Below are positions 1 through 7,480 of a stretch of 17,736 nucleotides of DNA, piece by piece. The notes under the pieces are model-generated. The model was not told the DNA's origin. It saw only the letters and a list, made by a program, of their open reading frames with translations, and made no database searches. The stretch lies in assembly GCA_028723145.1 (NCBI GenBank), contig JAQYFM010000095.1, positions 1-17,736 on the forward strand, read 5' to 3'. This DNA is from Spirochaetales bacterium. GTDB taxonomy: Bacteria > Spirochaetota > Spirochaetia > Sphaerochaetales > Sphaerochaetaceae. Position numbers and translations under genes: made by a program. Position 1 is the first letter of the stretch, and each line of letters starts with the position of its first letter.

Positions 1-52
1 AACCCTTGATCAAACAGAAAAATATAAACTCAATACTAAAGGAGATAGTACA

Positions 53-445
53 ATGAGAATTGCAGTAACTTATGAAGATGGACAAATCTTTCAGCACTTT
101 GGACACACAGAAAACTTTAAAGTTTATGATGTTGAGAATAATAAGGTTACAGACAGTAAAGTAATTAATACTAATGGCACTGGACATGGAGCACTTGCTA
201 CCCTATTAAATGGTTTAGATGTTGATGTCTTAATTTGTGGTGGAATTGGAGGAGGAGCTCAGATGGCTCTCGCTGAAGCAGGTATAAAGCTTTATGGAGG
301 AGTTTTTGGTGATGCAGATAGTGCTGTTGACGCACTATTAAAGGGTGAACTTGAATATAATCCAAATGTAATGTGTTCTCATCACCACCATGAAGAGGGT
401 CACTCCTGTGGTTCTCATAGCTGTGGACATCATTCCTGTCATTAA
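53..445 (+). CDS. NifX/NifB-type Fe-Mo cluster-binding family protein with His/Cys-rich tail
   Basis: The 130-residue protein carries a single dinitrogenase iron-molybdenum cofactor domain (NifX/NafY/NifB C-terminal type) over residues 1-103. Visible hallmarks are the start MRIAVTYEDG, the IFQHFGHTE segment (12-20), which is the family's usual FGHA-like site, and the glycine-rich CGGIGGGA loop (62-69). Residues 108-130 form a short tail with 4 Cys (108, 119, 124, 129) and 9 His, a plausible metal-binding appendage. No nitrogenase gene is nearby, and such stand-alone proteins are common in non-diazotrophic anaerobes, where their function is not settled; iron-sulfur or metal handling is an inference. 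A clear AAAGGAG ribosome site lies at 38-44, 8 nt before the ATG. The gene is followed by ung. The family assignment is confident, the physiological role is not. Confidence 0.87.
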   Translation: MRIAVTYEDGQIFQHFGHTENFKVYDVENNKVTDSKVINTNGTGHGALATLLNGLDVDVLICGGIGGGAQMALAEAGIKLYGGVFGDADSAVDALLKGELEYNPNVMCSHHHHEEGHSCGSHSCGHHSCH

Positions 446-457
446 TTCAAAGGGCTC

Positions 458-492
458 TTTTTAGGGCTCTTTTCTTATGCTAAAATATTCTT
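458..492 (+). promoter_or_regulatory. Putative ung promoter for a leaderless mRNA
   Basis: An extended -10 (TG, one base, then TAAAAT at 481-486) ends exactly 6 nt before the ung ATG at 493, so transcription would start on or next to the A of the start codon. The matching -35 region (458-463, TTTTTA) is poor. No Shine-Dalgarno sequence precedes the ATG. The overlapping region 451-473 also holds a tandem copy of AGGGCTCTTTT, which may be the remains of a weak terminator of the upstream gene. Confidence 0.45.
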
Positions 493-1152
493 ATGATTAA
501 TGTACAAAATGATTGGCAAAGTTTTTTTGATAGAGAGCAAAAGCAATCCTATTACTTAGCATTAAGAGAGTTTTTGATAAAAGAATATTATTCAACAACT
601 ATCTATCCTCCAATGAATGAAATTTTTAATGCATTTAAATTATGTCCTTTTGAAAAAACCAAAGTAGTAATTGTCGGTCAAGATCCATACCATGAAGAAG
701 GTCAGGCAATGGGGTTATCATTCTCTGTTAGAGAAGGTACACAAGAACCACCATCACTACAAAACATTCATAAGGAAATAATTGATGAAGGTGTTGAGAT
801 GGGGCCTTGGTCTTCTGATTTATCAAGATGGGCAAGGCAAGGAGTATTACTACTAAACTCTACCCTTACAGTTCGAGCTCATAAGGCTGCATCACATTCC
901 TCTAAGGGATGGGAAACACTTACAGATAGAGCAATAATCGAGCTAGGTAAAGATACTAGGCCAAAGGTATTTATGCTATGGGGAAGCTATGCTAGAAGTA
1001 AAAAAGCTTTGATAGAATCAAAAAATCATTTGATATTGGAAGCTGTCCATCCAAGTCCACTCTCAGCATATAGAGGATTTTTTGGTTGTGGACACTTTAA
1101 AAAGTGTAATGATTTTTTACAAGAAACAAATCAAGAAAGAATAATTTGGTGA
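493..1152 (+). CDS. ung: Uracil-DNA glycosylase, family 1
   Basis: The enzyme removes uracil from DNA in the first step of base-excision repair. The 219-residue length is normal for family 1. The water-activating motif GQDPYH is at 62-67 with catalytic Asp64, the same number as in E. coli Ung. The LLLNSTLTVR uracil-recognition segment lies near residues 119-128. The HPSPLSAYRGF leucine loop is at 186-196, with His186 matching the E. coli His187 position. All key residues are present, so the gene should be functional. The start ATG has no ribosome-binding site and seems to sit at the transcription start (see the preceding promoter). The gene ends 33 nt before the convergent ABC ATPase gene, with a hairpin between them. 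Confidence 0.97.
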   Translation: MINVQNDWQSFFDREQKQSYYLALREFLIKEYYSTTIYPPMNEIFNAFKLCPFEKTKVVIVGQDPYHEEGQAMGLSFSVREGTQEPPSLQNIHKEIIDEGVEMGPWSSDLSRWARQGVLLLNSTLTVRAHKAASHSSKGWETLTDRAIIELGKDTRPKVFMLWGSYARSKKALIESKNHLILEAVHPSPLSAYRGFFGCGHFKKCNDFLQETNQERIIW

Positions 1153-1155
1153 ATA

Positions 1156-1177
1156 AAGCGGCCCGTTTGGACCGCTT
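1156..1177. terminator. Hairpin between convergent ung and ABC ATPase genes
   Basis: A 9-bp stem with one C/A mismatch (AAGCGGCCC with GGACCGCTT) and a GTTT loop lies between the two convergent stop codons. It is followed by AT-rich sequence on both strands (ATTTATTA on plus, ATTTATT on minus), so it probably serves as a bidirectional terminator. The U-tract is imperfect on both sides. Confidence 0.65.
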
Positions 1178-1185
1178 ATTTATTA

Positions 1186-2262
1186 CTAAATTACATGTAG
1201 TGCATCAGTATCAATTAAGAGATGACACTTTTCACCGACCTTATAAACCTTTCTATTCTTAGGGTTGTGGTCTTCAAGCTTAACAAGAGTATTCCCTACC
1301 ATTACATGATAATTCTGATAAGACCCCATGAAGCAAGAAACAATAACTCTACACTCTAAGCCACCCTCATCTCCAAGCTTAGCTGCTTCAGGACGTAGAA
1401 CTGCAGTATATTGATCACCAATAACCATATTCTCTTTTGGAGGAGTCTTAAGTTTTTTACCTTCAAAATCAAGAACTGCGTATTTACCATCCATTCCAGC
1501 ATATTTGCCTCTTAAGAAGTTTGCCTCTCCTATGAAGTCAGCAACGAACTCACTTACTGGATGGTAGTAGATTTCTTCTGGAGTACCCATCTGAGCAACT
1601 ACACCTTTATCCATAATGATAATTTGGTCACTTATAGCCATAGCTTCACTTTGATCGTGAGTTACGTAAATAGCTGTAATTCCTACCTCTTGTTGAATTC
1701 TTCTAATTTCTGTTCTCATCTCTACACGAAGCTTAGCATCAAGGTTTGAAAGAGGTTCATCAAAAAGAAGAACTGATGGTTCAATAACAAGAGCTCTAGC
1801 CAAAGCAACACGCTGTTGCTGTCCACCAGATAGCTGATTTGTCATTCTACCTTCCATTCCAGAAAGCTTAACGAGATCAAGAATCTTCATAACCTTTTCT
1901 TTAATTACATCTTTTGGAACCTTTCTAAGCTTAAGGCCATATGCAACGTTATCAAAAATATTGTAGTGAGGTAAAAGTGCATAGCTCTGGAAAACCATTG
2001 CTGTATCACGCTTATTAGGAGTGAGCTCGTTAATTGGTTCATCTCCTAAATAGATTTCACCCTCATCCGGACTTTCAAAACCAGCAATCATTCTTAGTGT
2101 AGTAGTTTTACCACAGCCTGATGGACCTAATAGAGTAACAAATGAACCTGGCTTAATCTCAAGATCTGTATTTTTTACAGCATAGAAATCTTTACCTGTC
2201 TTTGGATCTTTATAAATTTTTGAAATATGTTCTAGGCGAACGCCCTTTTTTACCTTTTCCAT
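1186..2262 (-). CDS. ABC transporter ATP-binding protein (FbpC/PotA/PhnT-like)
   Basis: This is the cytoplasmic ATPase of a type I importer. In its 358 residues the Walker A motif GPSGCGKT is at 46-53, the Q-loop Gln at 92, the LSGGQ signature at 144-148, Walker B LLFDEP at 165-170 and the switch His at 202. The remaining ~120 residues match a C-terminal TOBE-type domain, typical of the spermidine, ferric, aminoethylphosphonate and sugar-phosphate importer branch (CUT1/MOI class). The start overlaps the permease stop by one base (TAATG), and an AGGAGGT ribosome site at 2269-2275 lies within the end of the permease gene, so the two are translationally coupled. All catalytic motifs are intact. 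The substrate cannot be read from this subunit. Confidence 0.95.
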   Translation of the reverse strand: MEKVKKGVRLEHISKIYKDPKTGKDFYAVKNTDLEIKPGSFVTLLGPSGCGKTTTLRMIAGFESPDEGEIYLGDEPINELTPNKRDTAMVFQSYALLPHYNIFDNVAYGLKLRKVPKDVIKEKVMKILDLVKLSGMEGRMTNQLSGGQQQRVALARALVIEPSVLLFDEPLSNLDAKLRVEMRTEIRRIQQEVGITAIYVTHDQSEAMAISDQIIIMDKGVVAQMGTPEEIYYHPVSEFVADFIGEANFLRGKYAGMDGKYAVLDFEGKKLKTPPKENMVIGDQYTAVLRPEAAKLGDEGGLECRVIVSCFMGSYQNYHVMVGNTLVKLEDHNPKNRKVYKVGEKCHLLIDTDALHVI

Positions 2263-3974
2263 TATTCGACCTCCTGAAGTTTTTTACTTGTTCCAAAGTG
2301 TTTGATGAAAATATTCATCAACAGTACAGAACCGTAAGTGATAATAATGAGGATTGTTGCAAATGCACATGCTAAGCCATATGCACCCTTCTCTGCAAAC
2401 TCATTAATCTGAACAGTAATAAGTAAGAACTGTGGAGTAACGAGCAAGATAATTGCAGAAATAGCTGTAATACTTCTTACAAATGAAGTTACAAGACCAG
2501 AAAGGAATGAGTCCTTAATTAATGGCAATGTAACAGTCATAAATACTTCAAATGAGTTTGCACCCATATCATATGCAGATTCTTCGATTGACTTATCAAT
2601 CTGGCGAAGTGCTGAAATACCAGAACGAGTACCTGTAGGAAGTGATCTAACAACAAATACAATAATTAATAGTGTTGCAGAACCATAAATCCACTGCATT
2701 ATACCAGTATGGAAAATACCACCAGCAAAGCCTCTAATGTATCCAACACCGAGTACTGTTCCAGGAACTGCCATGGCAAGCATTGATACAGCTTCAATAA
2801 AGCCTTTTGCCTTAAACTTCTTCTTAACAACTAAGTAGGAAATAATCATTGAAAGAAGAGCTGTTATCGGAGCACTAATTAAGGAAAGTACAAATGAATC
2901 TTTGAAAGCTTTAAAGCCCTTAAACTTTGTAAATACCTGCTTATACCACTTAAATGTAAGTGGGAAGAATTTATATCCCCAAGTTGGGAATAATGATCCA
3001 ATTGGAACACAAAGGTACATCATAATTACAAAGATAGCTACTGCTGAACAGAAGATAGTTAAAGGAAGTTTTACACTTCTATCTTCAATAAGCATTCTAC
3101 CTCTAGAAGCTTTACCAGTTAAAGTAGCGGCTGTTTTCTTCTCAAGTACATACTTTTGCACAGCAAACATAACAAGGGTAATTGTTAAGAGTACAACTGC
3201 CATTGCTGCTGCACCTGATTTATCATAAGCACCTGTTATTTGCAAATAAATAGTAGTTGCTAAGGTATCATATGAACCACCAATAATCATTGGGTTTGCA
3301 AAGTCAGCAATTGATTCAATAAATGTAACTAAAAATGCATTACCAAGTCCTGGTAAAATTAAAGGTAATGTTACACTTGAAAATACCTTAAAACGAGTTG
3401 CACCCATATCTCTTGCGGCTTCTTCAAGAGATGGATCAATATTCTTCAATAAGCCCTTAAGCATCATGTAACATACAGGGAAGAATGTTAATGCCTGTAC
3501 AATTACGATACCCCAGAAACCATATACAGAGTTATCATATATCTTTAATAAGTGTCTTGTAATAATACCAGCCTTACCAAAGAGCATAATCATCGAAAGT
3601 GAAAGTACAAAAGGAGGCGATACTACCGGGAGCATCGATACAACTTTAAAAAGTCCTCCAACGAACTTATTCATACTAAGGTAGACTTCTACATAAGCAA
3701 ATAATAAGCCAACTAAAGTTGAAATAATACCTACTACGAAACCAACCTTTAATGTATTAGAAATTGCCTTTGTAAATGTAGGCATCTTAAAAATACGCTG
3801 AAATACGGAAAAGCCAAACTTTCCATCCCCAATGAAAGAATCAACAAGCAAAATTGCAAGTGGATAGAGGATAAATAAAGTTAGAAAGGCTATCAGCACA
3901 ACTATAGTGGTGACCATGATAGGATCTTTCATCAGCTTCTTCCTATCAAGAGTAGCACCTTGTCCCTTTGCCAT
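2262..3974 (-). CDS. Fused two-domain ABC permease (FbpB/AfuB/PhnU-like)
   Basis: The 570-residue inner-membrane protein contains two binding-protein-dependent permease domains in tandem, each with about six membrane segments. Each half carries an EAA coupling loop for the ATPase: EEAARDMGA at 184-192 and EESAYDMGA at 464-472, both followed by a VTLPLI segment. This double architecture is characteristic of FbpB/AfuB-type permeases, which supply the whole membrane channel as one polypeptide; no second permease gene is therefore needed, and none is present. A GGAGG-type ribosome site lies just before the ATG (3981-3988). It follows the binding-protein gene after a terminator hairpin and overlaps the ATPase gene by one base. 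The membrane topology is confidently inferred, the substrate is not. Confidence 0.94.
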   Translation of the reverse strand: MAKGQGATLDRKKLMKDPIMVTTIVVLIAFLTLFILYPLAILLVDSFIGDGKFGFSVFQRIFKMPTFTKAISNTLKVGFVVGIISTLVGLLFAYVEVYLSMNKFVGGLFKVVSMLPVVSPPFVLSLSMIMLFGKAGIITRHLLKIYDNSVYGFWGIVIVQALTFFPVCYMMLKGLLKNIDPSLEEAARDMGATRFKVFSSVTLPLILPGLGNAFLVTFIESIADFANPMIIGGSYDTLATTIYLQITGAYDKSGAAAMAVVLLTITLVMFAVQKYVLEKKTAATLTGKASRGRMLIEDRSVKLPLTIFCSAVAIFVIMMYLCVPIGSLFPTWGYKFFPLTFKWYKQVFTKFKGFKAFKDSFVLSLISAPITALLSMIISYLVVKKKFKAKGFIEAVSMLAMAVPGTVLGVGYIRGFAGGIFHTGIMQWIYGSATLLIIVFVVRSLPTGTRSGISALRQIDKSIEESAYDMGANSFEVFMTVTLPLIKDSFLSGLVTSFVRSITAISAIILLVTPQFLLITVQINEFAEKGAYGLACAFATILIIITYGSVLLMNIFIKHFGTSKKLQEVE

Positions 3975-4000
3975 CTTTATGCCTCCTTGTGTGATTATTC

Positions 4001-4034
4001 AAAAAAGAGGGATGAAAAAGTATCTCATCCCTCT
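4001..4034 (-). terminator. Intercistronic terminator between binding protein and permease
   Basis: A perfect 10-bp inverted repeat (AGAGGGATGA at 4006-4015, TCATCCCTCT at 4025-4034) with a 9-nt loop is followed on the minus strand by six T. It lies 21 nt after the binding-protein stop and 27 nt before the permease start. It is a textbook intrinsic terminator inside an apparent operon. Partial termination would give more binding protein than permease and ATPase. The plus strand shows no T-run, so it acts on the minus strand. Confidence 0.88.
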
Positions 4035-4055
4035 ATATTTCAGGAATATTCTAGA

Positions 4056-5165
4056 TTATTTAATCTGGAATCTTGTTGCATCGCCTGTTGCAGCACCAGA
4101 AGCAGCTAAAGCATCCATAACTTCAGATATATACTTCTTGATGTTTGCTGTAGCATCAGCAAAGTCATAATCGATAACGTTTGTTGGGTCTAAGCCAAAG
4201 TCATAAGCAATCTGTGGCTGATCAGCGTTATCAAGTACTAAGAACTGGTAAGAACCATTATCTTTAGCGAGGTTTACACAATCTGGAGAAAGTGCGAATT
4301 CAATCCAAAGCTTAGCAGCATTAGGGTGTTTAGCTCCCTTGAAGATTGCTGTTGCACCAATTTCACATGTTGTACCAGATGATGGGATAACAAGACCAAT
4401 GTTGTCATAACCATTATCAACAATCTGATAAATACCATCATGTAAGAATCCAAGGCCGATAACACATTCGCCTGTACCAACGTTCTTTGAAGGACCTGAA
4501 CCAGACTTTGTATAAACGTGGATGTTCTTATCGAGGTCTACTAAGTACTGAATACCTGCATCATGACCATACTTCTGAATAACAGTATTGATGATGAGCT
4601 TAGCTGTACCAGCTGTATTATAGTTAGATGTCCAAATTAAGCCCTTATACTGAGGGTCTGTTAAGTCAGCGAAATCCTGAGGAACCTTAACACCAAGTCT
4701 TGCTACTTCGTCTTTGTTGTACATAATTCCTAAGATACCTGTGTAGATACCATACCATCTACCTTCACTATCCATATAAACTGGCTTTGAGATATGCTTA
4801 GCATTTTCAGCCTTATATGGTTCTAAGAAGCCTTCAGAAGCAAGAACGTTATAAGGGTCTGTTGTACCACCAAACCATACGTCAGCAGATGGGTTTCCAT
4901 TTTCTTCTTCAATCTTAGCTTGAACGTCACCTGTTGAAAGGCGCTGGAATACTGTCTTGATTCCATAAAGCTCTTGGAACTTTTCACATGCAGCTGCAAG
5001 GTATGGTTCCTCACATGATCCATATACAACGAGTTCACCCTCTGCCTTTGCAGCCTGTACAAGTGGTGAATCGTTTGTTGAAGCTGTAGTAGCCTCAGCA
5101 GCACCTTGAGCGAAAAGTGATACTGCTAGTACTAGAACTAATAGAACTGATAAAAGTTTTTTCAT
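4056..5165 (-). CDS. ABC transporter periplasmic substrate-binding protein (FbpA/AfuA/PhnS family)
   Basis: The 369-residue exported protein captures the ligand for the adjacent permease and ATPase. Residues 1-19 form a signal peptide (MKK, hydrophobic core, LFA) with a likely signal peptidase I cut before Gln20. No lipobox Cys is present, so it should be soluble in the periplasm. The mature part has the family landmarks: GELVVYGSC near 43-51, ADVWFGGTTDPY at 94-105 and GIMYNKD near 146-152. In ferric FbpA proteins a Tyr-Tyr pair binds iron in the segment that here appears to read GFLHDG (239-244), giving His242-Asp243. This argues against a ferric ligand and favours an organic one such as a sugar phosphate (AfuA-like) or phosphonate. 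That is an inference. An AAAGGAG site precedes the ATG. Confidence 0.9.
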   Translation of the reverse strand: MKKLLSVLLVLVLAVSLFAQGAAEATTASTNDSPLVQAAKAEGELVVYGSCEEPYLAAACEKFQELYGIKTVFQRLSTGDVQAKIEEENGNPSADVWFGGTTDPYNVLASEGFLEPYKAENAKHISKPVYMDSEGRWYGIYTGILGIMYNKDEVARLGVKVPQDFADLTDPQYKGLIWTSNYNTAGTAKLIINTVIQKYGHDAGIQYLVDLDKNIHVYTKSGSGPSKNVGTGECVIGLGFLHDGIYQIVDNGYDNIGLVIPSSGTTCEIGATAIFKGAKHPNAAKLWIEFALSPDCVNLAKDNGSYQFLVLDNADQPQIAYDFGLDPTNVIDYDFADATANIKKYISEVMDALAASGAATGDATRFQIK

Positions 5166-5203
5166 TTTCTTATCTCCTTTTGATAAGTATTTACCTAAAA
5201 AAA

Positions 5204-5232
5204 AGGATAAAACAGCGATTTTCCAAATGCAA
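5204..5232 (-). promoter_or_regulatory. Putative promoter of the ABC importer operon
   Basis: On the minus strand TTGCAT (5232-5227) and TATCCT (5209-5204) are separated by exactly 17 nt, which places the start of transcription about 30 nt before the binding-protein ATG. The -10 matches consensus at 4 of 6 positions and the -35 at its first three (TTG). The 8-bp palindrome AACCGGTT at 5238-5245 lies just upstream of the -35 and could be an operator. Confidence 0.45.
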
Positions 5233-5237
5233 GGAAA

Positions 5238-5245
5238 AACCGGTT
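5238..5245. promoter_or_regulatory. AACCGGTT palindrome, possible operator
   Basis: This perfect 8-bp palindrome is a GC-centred block in very AT-rich intergenic DNA between the ABC importer operon and the divergent acetyltransferase. It lies 6 nt upstream of the proposed importer -35. LacI-type regulators often bind central-CG palindromes of this kind, but no regulator gene is adjacent, so the role is speculative. Confidence 0.25.
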
Positions 5246-5265
5246 AAGTGAGAAAAAATTTCACT

Positions 5266-5301
5266 ATTTCAAAAAATTGTTCTATTTAATATTATTTAGC
5301 C
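5266..5301 (+). promoter_or_regulatory. Putative promoter of the GNAT gene for a leaderless mRNA
   Basis: TATTAT (5290-5295) ends exactly 6 nt before the ATG at 5302, placing the transcription start at the start codon. A weak -35 (ATTTCA, 5266-5271) is 18 nt upstream. No Shine-Dalgarno sequence is present. The arrangement is the same as at ung and at the YcxB-like gene. Confidence 0.42.
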
Positions 5302-5811
5302 ATGAAAATAATTAGAGTTGAAGAAACAAAAGATAAAGAAGCATGGAGCTTATTTCAAAAAGTATATGAGACAATTGATAATAAAGAGTATTTTGCTTTT
5401 GATAAAAACTATATTCCACCAAAACAAGGTTATACATATAAACTATATCAGGATGATAAACTTGTAGCCTGCTTTTTACTAACCTTTCCTCACCTTGATG
5501 AAGAAAATCTTGGACATGATATTAACTTTGATGATGATAAGCTATTAATGGTTGCTCATATGGACTCTGTAGCTGTTGATAGTTCTTATCGAGGTAGAGG
5601 ATATCAAAATATCTTGATGAAAAAAGCCGAAGAAGATGCAATAAAGCTTGGTTATAAATATTTAATGTGCACAATACATCCCAATAATATTTATTCAATG
5701 CAAAATGCATTAAAGCTAGGCTATAAGAATGTATTAACTAAAGCAAAATATGGAGGAAAAATAAGAGCGATAATGCTTAAGGAAGTAGCTTCTCAAGACT
5801 TTTGCCTTTAG
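5302..5811 (+). CDS. GNAT-family N-acetyltransferase
   Basis: This 169-residue protein has the GCN5-related fold. Beta-strand 4 (HMDSVAVDSSY, 86-96) leads into the acetyl-CoA pyrophosphate loop RGRGYQ at 97-102, then an amphipathic helix (ILMKKAEEDAIKLGY) and the late motif NIYSMQNALKLGYKNV characteristic of the family. The loop deviates from the usual Q/R-x-x-G-x-G/A because Gln102 replaces the last small residue. The substrate cannot be predicted; small-molecule or amine acetylation is typical for such stand-alone proteins. It is transcribed divergently from the ABC importer and apparently as a single gene. Its last 35 nt overlap the 3' end of the convergent DUF2200 gene. Confidence 0.9.
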   Translation: MKIIRVEETKDKEAWSLFQKVYETIDNKEYFAFDKNYIPPKQGYTYKLYQDDKLVACFLLTFPHLDEENLGHDINFDDDKLLMVAHMDSVAVDSSYRGRGYQNILMKKAEEDAIKLGYKYLMCTIHPNNIYSMQNALKLGYKNVLTKAKYGGKIRAIMLKEVASQDFCL

Positions 5812-6118
5812 CTAAATCATCAATTAATTTATCAAGGATTCTAATATCTTTATATATTGGATCTTCGATAGAATCGATTTTAACCCCACAAATACTTCCC
5901 TTAACGTTAAATCGTTTTTCATTCATTTTAGGTGCATTAACAAAGAATTCTTTATAACTAATATCTGATAAAGTTAATTTTTTTATCTCTTCCTCTTGAT
6001 AACCTGTAAGCCAAGTGATGCAAGAGAGCATTTCTGCTTCACTTCTATTTTTTCTTACAACCTTATTCAAAAGCAGAGTGTAAATTTTTGAAAATTTATA
6101 ATTAAATACTTTTTCCAT
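5777..6118 (-). CDS. DUF2200 family protein
   Basis: The 113-residue protein resembles the DUF2200 family throughout. It has the opening MEKVFNYKFSKIYTLLLNK, a TWLTGYQ segment around 35-41, FFVNAPKMN around 58-66 with a following KGSICGVKI block, and the closing DKLIDDLAKGKSLEKLL. The length is typical, so the gene looks intact. The family is small, soluble and of unknown function, and no role is proposed here. The start has no convincing ribosome site. The gene lies 11 nt downstream of the hairpin that ends the TRAP operon, and its 3' end overlaps the convergent acetyltransferase gene by 35 nt. It may be transcribed by read-through from dctM or from its own unseen promoter. Confidence 0.85.
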   Translation of the reverse strand: MEKVFNYKFSKIYTLLLNKVVRKNRSEAEMLSCITWLTGYQEEEIKKLTLSDISYKEFFVNAPKMNEKRFNVKGSICGVKIDSIEDPIYKDIRILDKLIDDLAKGKSLEKLLP

Positions 6119-6129
6119 ACAAACAATGA

Positions 6130-6153
6130 GGGTCCCCTTTTGTTAGGAGACCC
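6130..6153 (-). terminator. Hairpin ending the TRAP transporter operon
   Basis: An 8-bp stem with one mismatch (GGGTCCCC with GGAGACCC) and an 8-nt loop lies 10 nt after the dctM stop codon. On the minus strand it is followed by TCATTGTTTG, a poor U-tract, so termination may be partial, with read-through into the DUF2200 gene that starts at 6118. Confidence 0.55.
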
Positions 6154-6163
6154 AAAAAGAAAG

Positions 6164-7480
6164 TTATCTAAGAACTGGAGTATATCCACCTAAAAGCTCT
6201 GGGATAATCAAGCTAATTTGTGGAATGAATGAAACCAATAATAGACAAAGAATCATACAAGCATAGAATGGAAGTGTTGCCTTAACAACTTTTTCCATTG
6301 GAGTCTTACCAACTGCAGAACCGATGAAGAGTACTGCACCAACAGGAGGAGTAAGAAGACCAATACCACAGTTAAGAACAACCATGATACCAAACTGAAT
6401 TGGGTCAAGTCCGCAAATACCTGTTGCAATTGGAAGTAAGATAGGAGTTGCAATCAAGATGATTGGTGCCATATCCATGATACAACCAAGTACAAGAAGG
6501 ATAAGGTTAAGTAAGAGGATTAATACAACTCTATTACTTGTAAGTGATGTAATTGCAGCTGCTGCCATATCAGGTACATGTAAAGTTGTAAGACAATAAC
6601 CAAATACAGAAGATGTTGCAATAAGAATAAGTACTATTGAGAGAGTATTAATACATTCTTCGAGAGCCTTCCAAACACCCTTCCAGTTAAGACCTTTGTA
6701 GATAAATACAGATACAATTAATGAGTAAATTACTGCGATAGCTGCAGATTCAGTAGCTGTAAATAAACCACCTACTACACCTACTACTACAATAATTACT
6801 GCAGCAAGTGCCCATATTGACTTACCAAGCTGGACGATGAATTTCTTGAGGCTGAATTTTTCTCCCTTTGGGTACCCTCTCTTAACAGAGATAATATATG
6901 AACCAATCATGAGGGATGCTGCTAAGAGTGCTGCAGGTAAATAACCAGCAAGGAAGAGGCTACCAACTGAAATACCACCAGCAGTTGTTGCATAAATTAC
7001 CATGTTATGTGATGGAGGTACTAAGAGACCTTCACATGAAGAAGTAATTGTAACAGCTGTTGAGAAGTCAGCATCATAGCCTTCATCAACCATCATTGGG
7101 ATAAGAATAGATCCAAGAGAAGCTGTATCTGCACTAGCTGAACCAGAAATACCACCAAAGAAGTAAGAAGCTACAACGTTTACCTGTGCAAGACCACCTC
7201 TCATCCAACCTACACATGAGTTAGCAAGTGCGATGAGTTTATCTGAAATACCACCAGAACCCATTAATACACCCATTGTAATAAAGAATGGAACTGCCAT
7301 TAATGAGAATGATGAAATACCTTTAACCATCAAACGACATACATCGTTAAGGCTGTTTCCCTGAACTAACATACAGAATACTGATGAAAGACCTACTGCA
7401 TATGCAATTGGGAAACGTAGGAAAATCATTACAAAAAAAGAGCCAAGGAGTACCAAAATAGCTAAAGACTGTGTATCCAT
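6164..7480 (-). CDS. dctM: TRAP transporter large permease subunit (DctM family)
   Basis: The 438-residue polytopic inner-membrane protein is the ion-driven transport subunit of a tripartite ATP-independent periplasmic transporter. It has about 12 hydrophobic segments, the GISGSASADTA motif at 110-120, the VPPSHNMVIYA segment at 154-164 and a repeat-like second half (CGIGLLTPPVG), all DctM hallmarks. Length is typical. Its ATG directly abuts the dctQ stop codon with no spacer, and the ribosome site AAGGAGG lies inside the end of dctQ, so M and Q are translationally coupled as expected for a 1:1 complex. The ligand is likely an organic acid, by family precedent; nothing here defines it further. 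Confidence 0.96.
   Translation of the reverse strand: MDTQSLAILVLLGSFFVMIFLRFPIAYAVGLSSVFCMLVQGNSLNDVCRLMVKGISSFSLMAVPFFITMGVLMGSGGISDKLIALANSCVGWMRGGLAQVNVVASYFFGGISGSASADTASLGSILIPMMVDEGYDADFSTAVTITSSCEGLLVPPSHNMVIYATTAGGISVGSLFLAGYLPAALLAASLMIGSYIISVKRGYPKGEKFSLKKFIVQLGKSIWALAAVIIVVVGVVGGLFTATESAAIAVIYSLIVSVFIYKGLNWKGVWKALEECINTLSIVLILIATSSVFGYCLTTLHVPDMAAAAITSLTSNRVVLILLLNLILLVLGCIMDMAPIILIATPILLPIATGICGLDPIQFGIMVVLNCGIGLLTPPVGAVLFIGSAVGKTPMEKVVKATLPFYACMILCLLLVSFIPQISLIIPELLGGYTPVLR

Noticed and set aside
6..37. Promoter for the first gene (TTGATC with TATAAA or AATACT)
   Set aside because: Spacings of 11 or 20 nt do not fit a sigma-70 promoter, and upstream sequence is cut by the window edge.
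451..473. Tandem AGGGCTCTTTT as a repeat element
   Set aside because: Only two 11-nt copies exist, after the NifX-like gene; slippage or a degraded terminator explains it, and no further copies are seen in the window.
3907..4170. Plus-strand 87-residue open frame across the binding protein and permease junction
   Set aside because: It is antisense to two well-supported genes and covers a terminator hairpin; its composition is that of a reverse-frame shadow.
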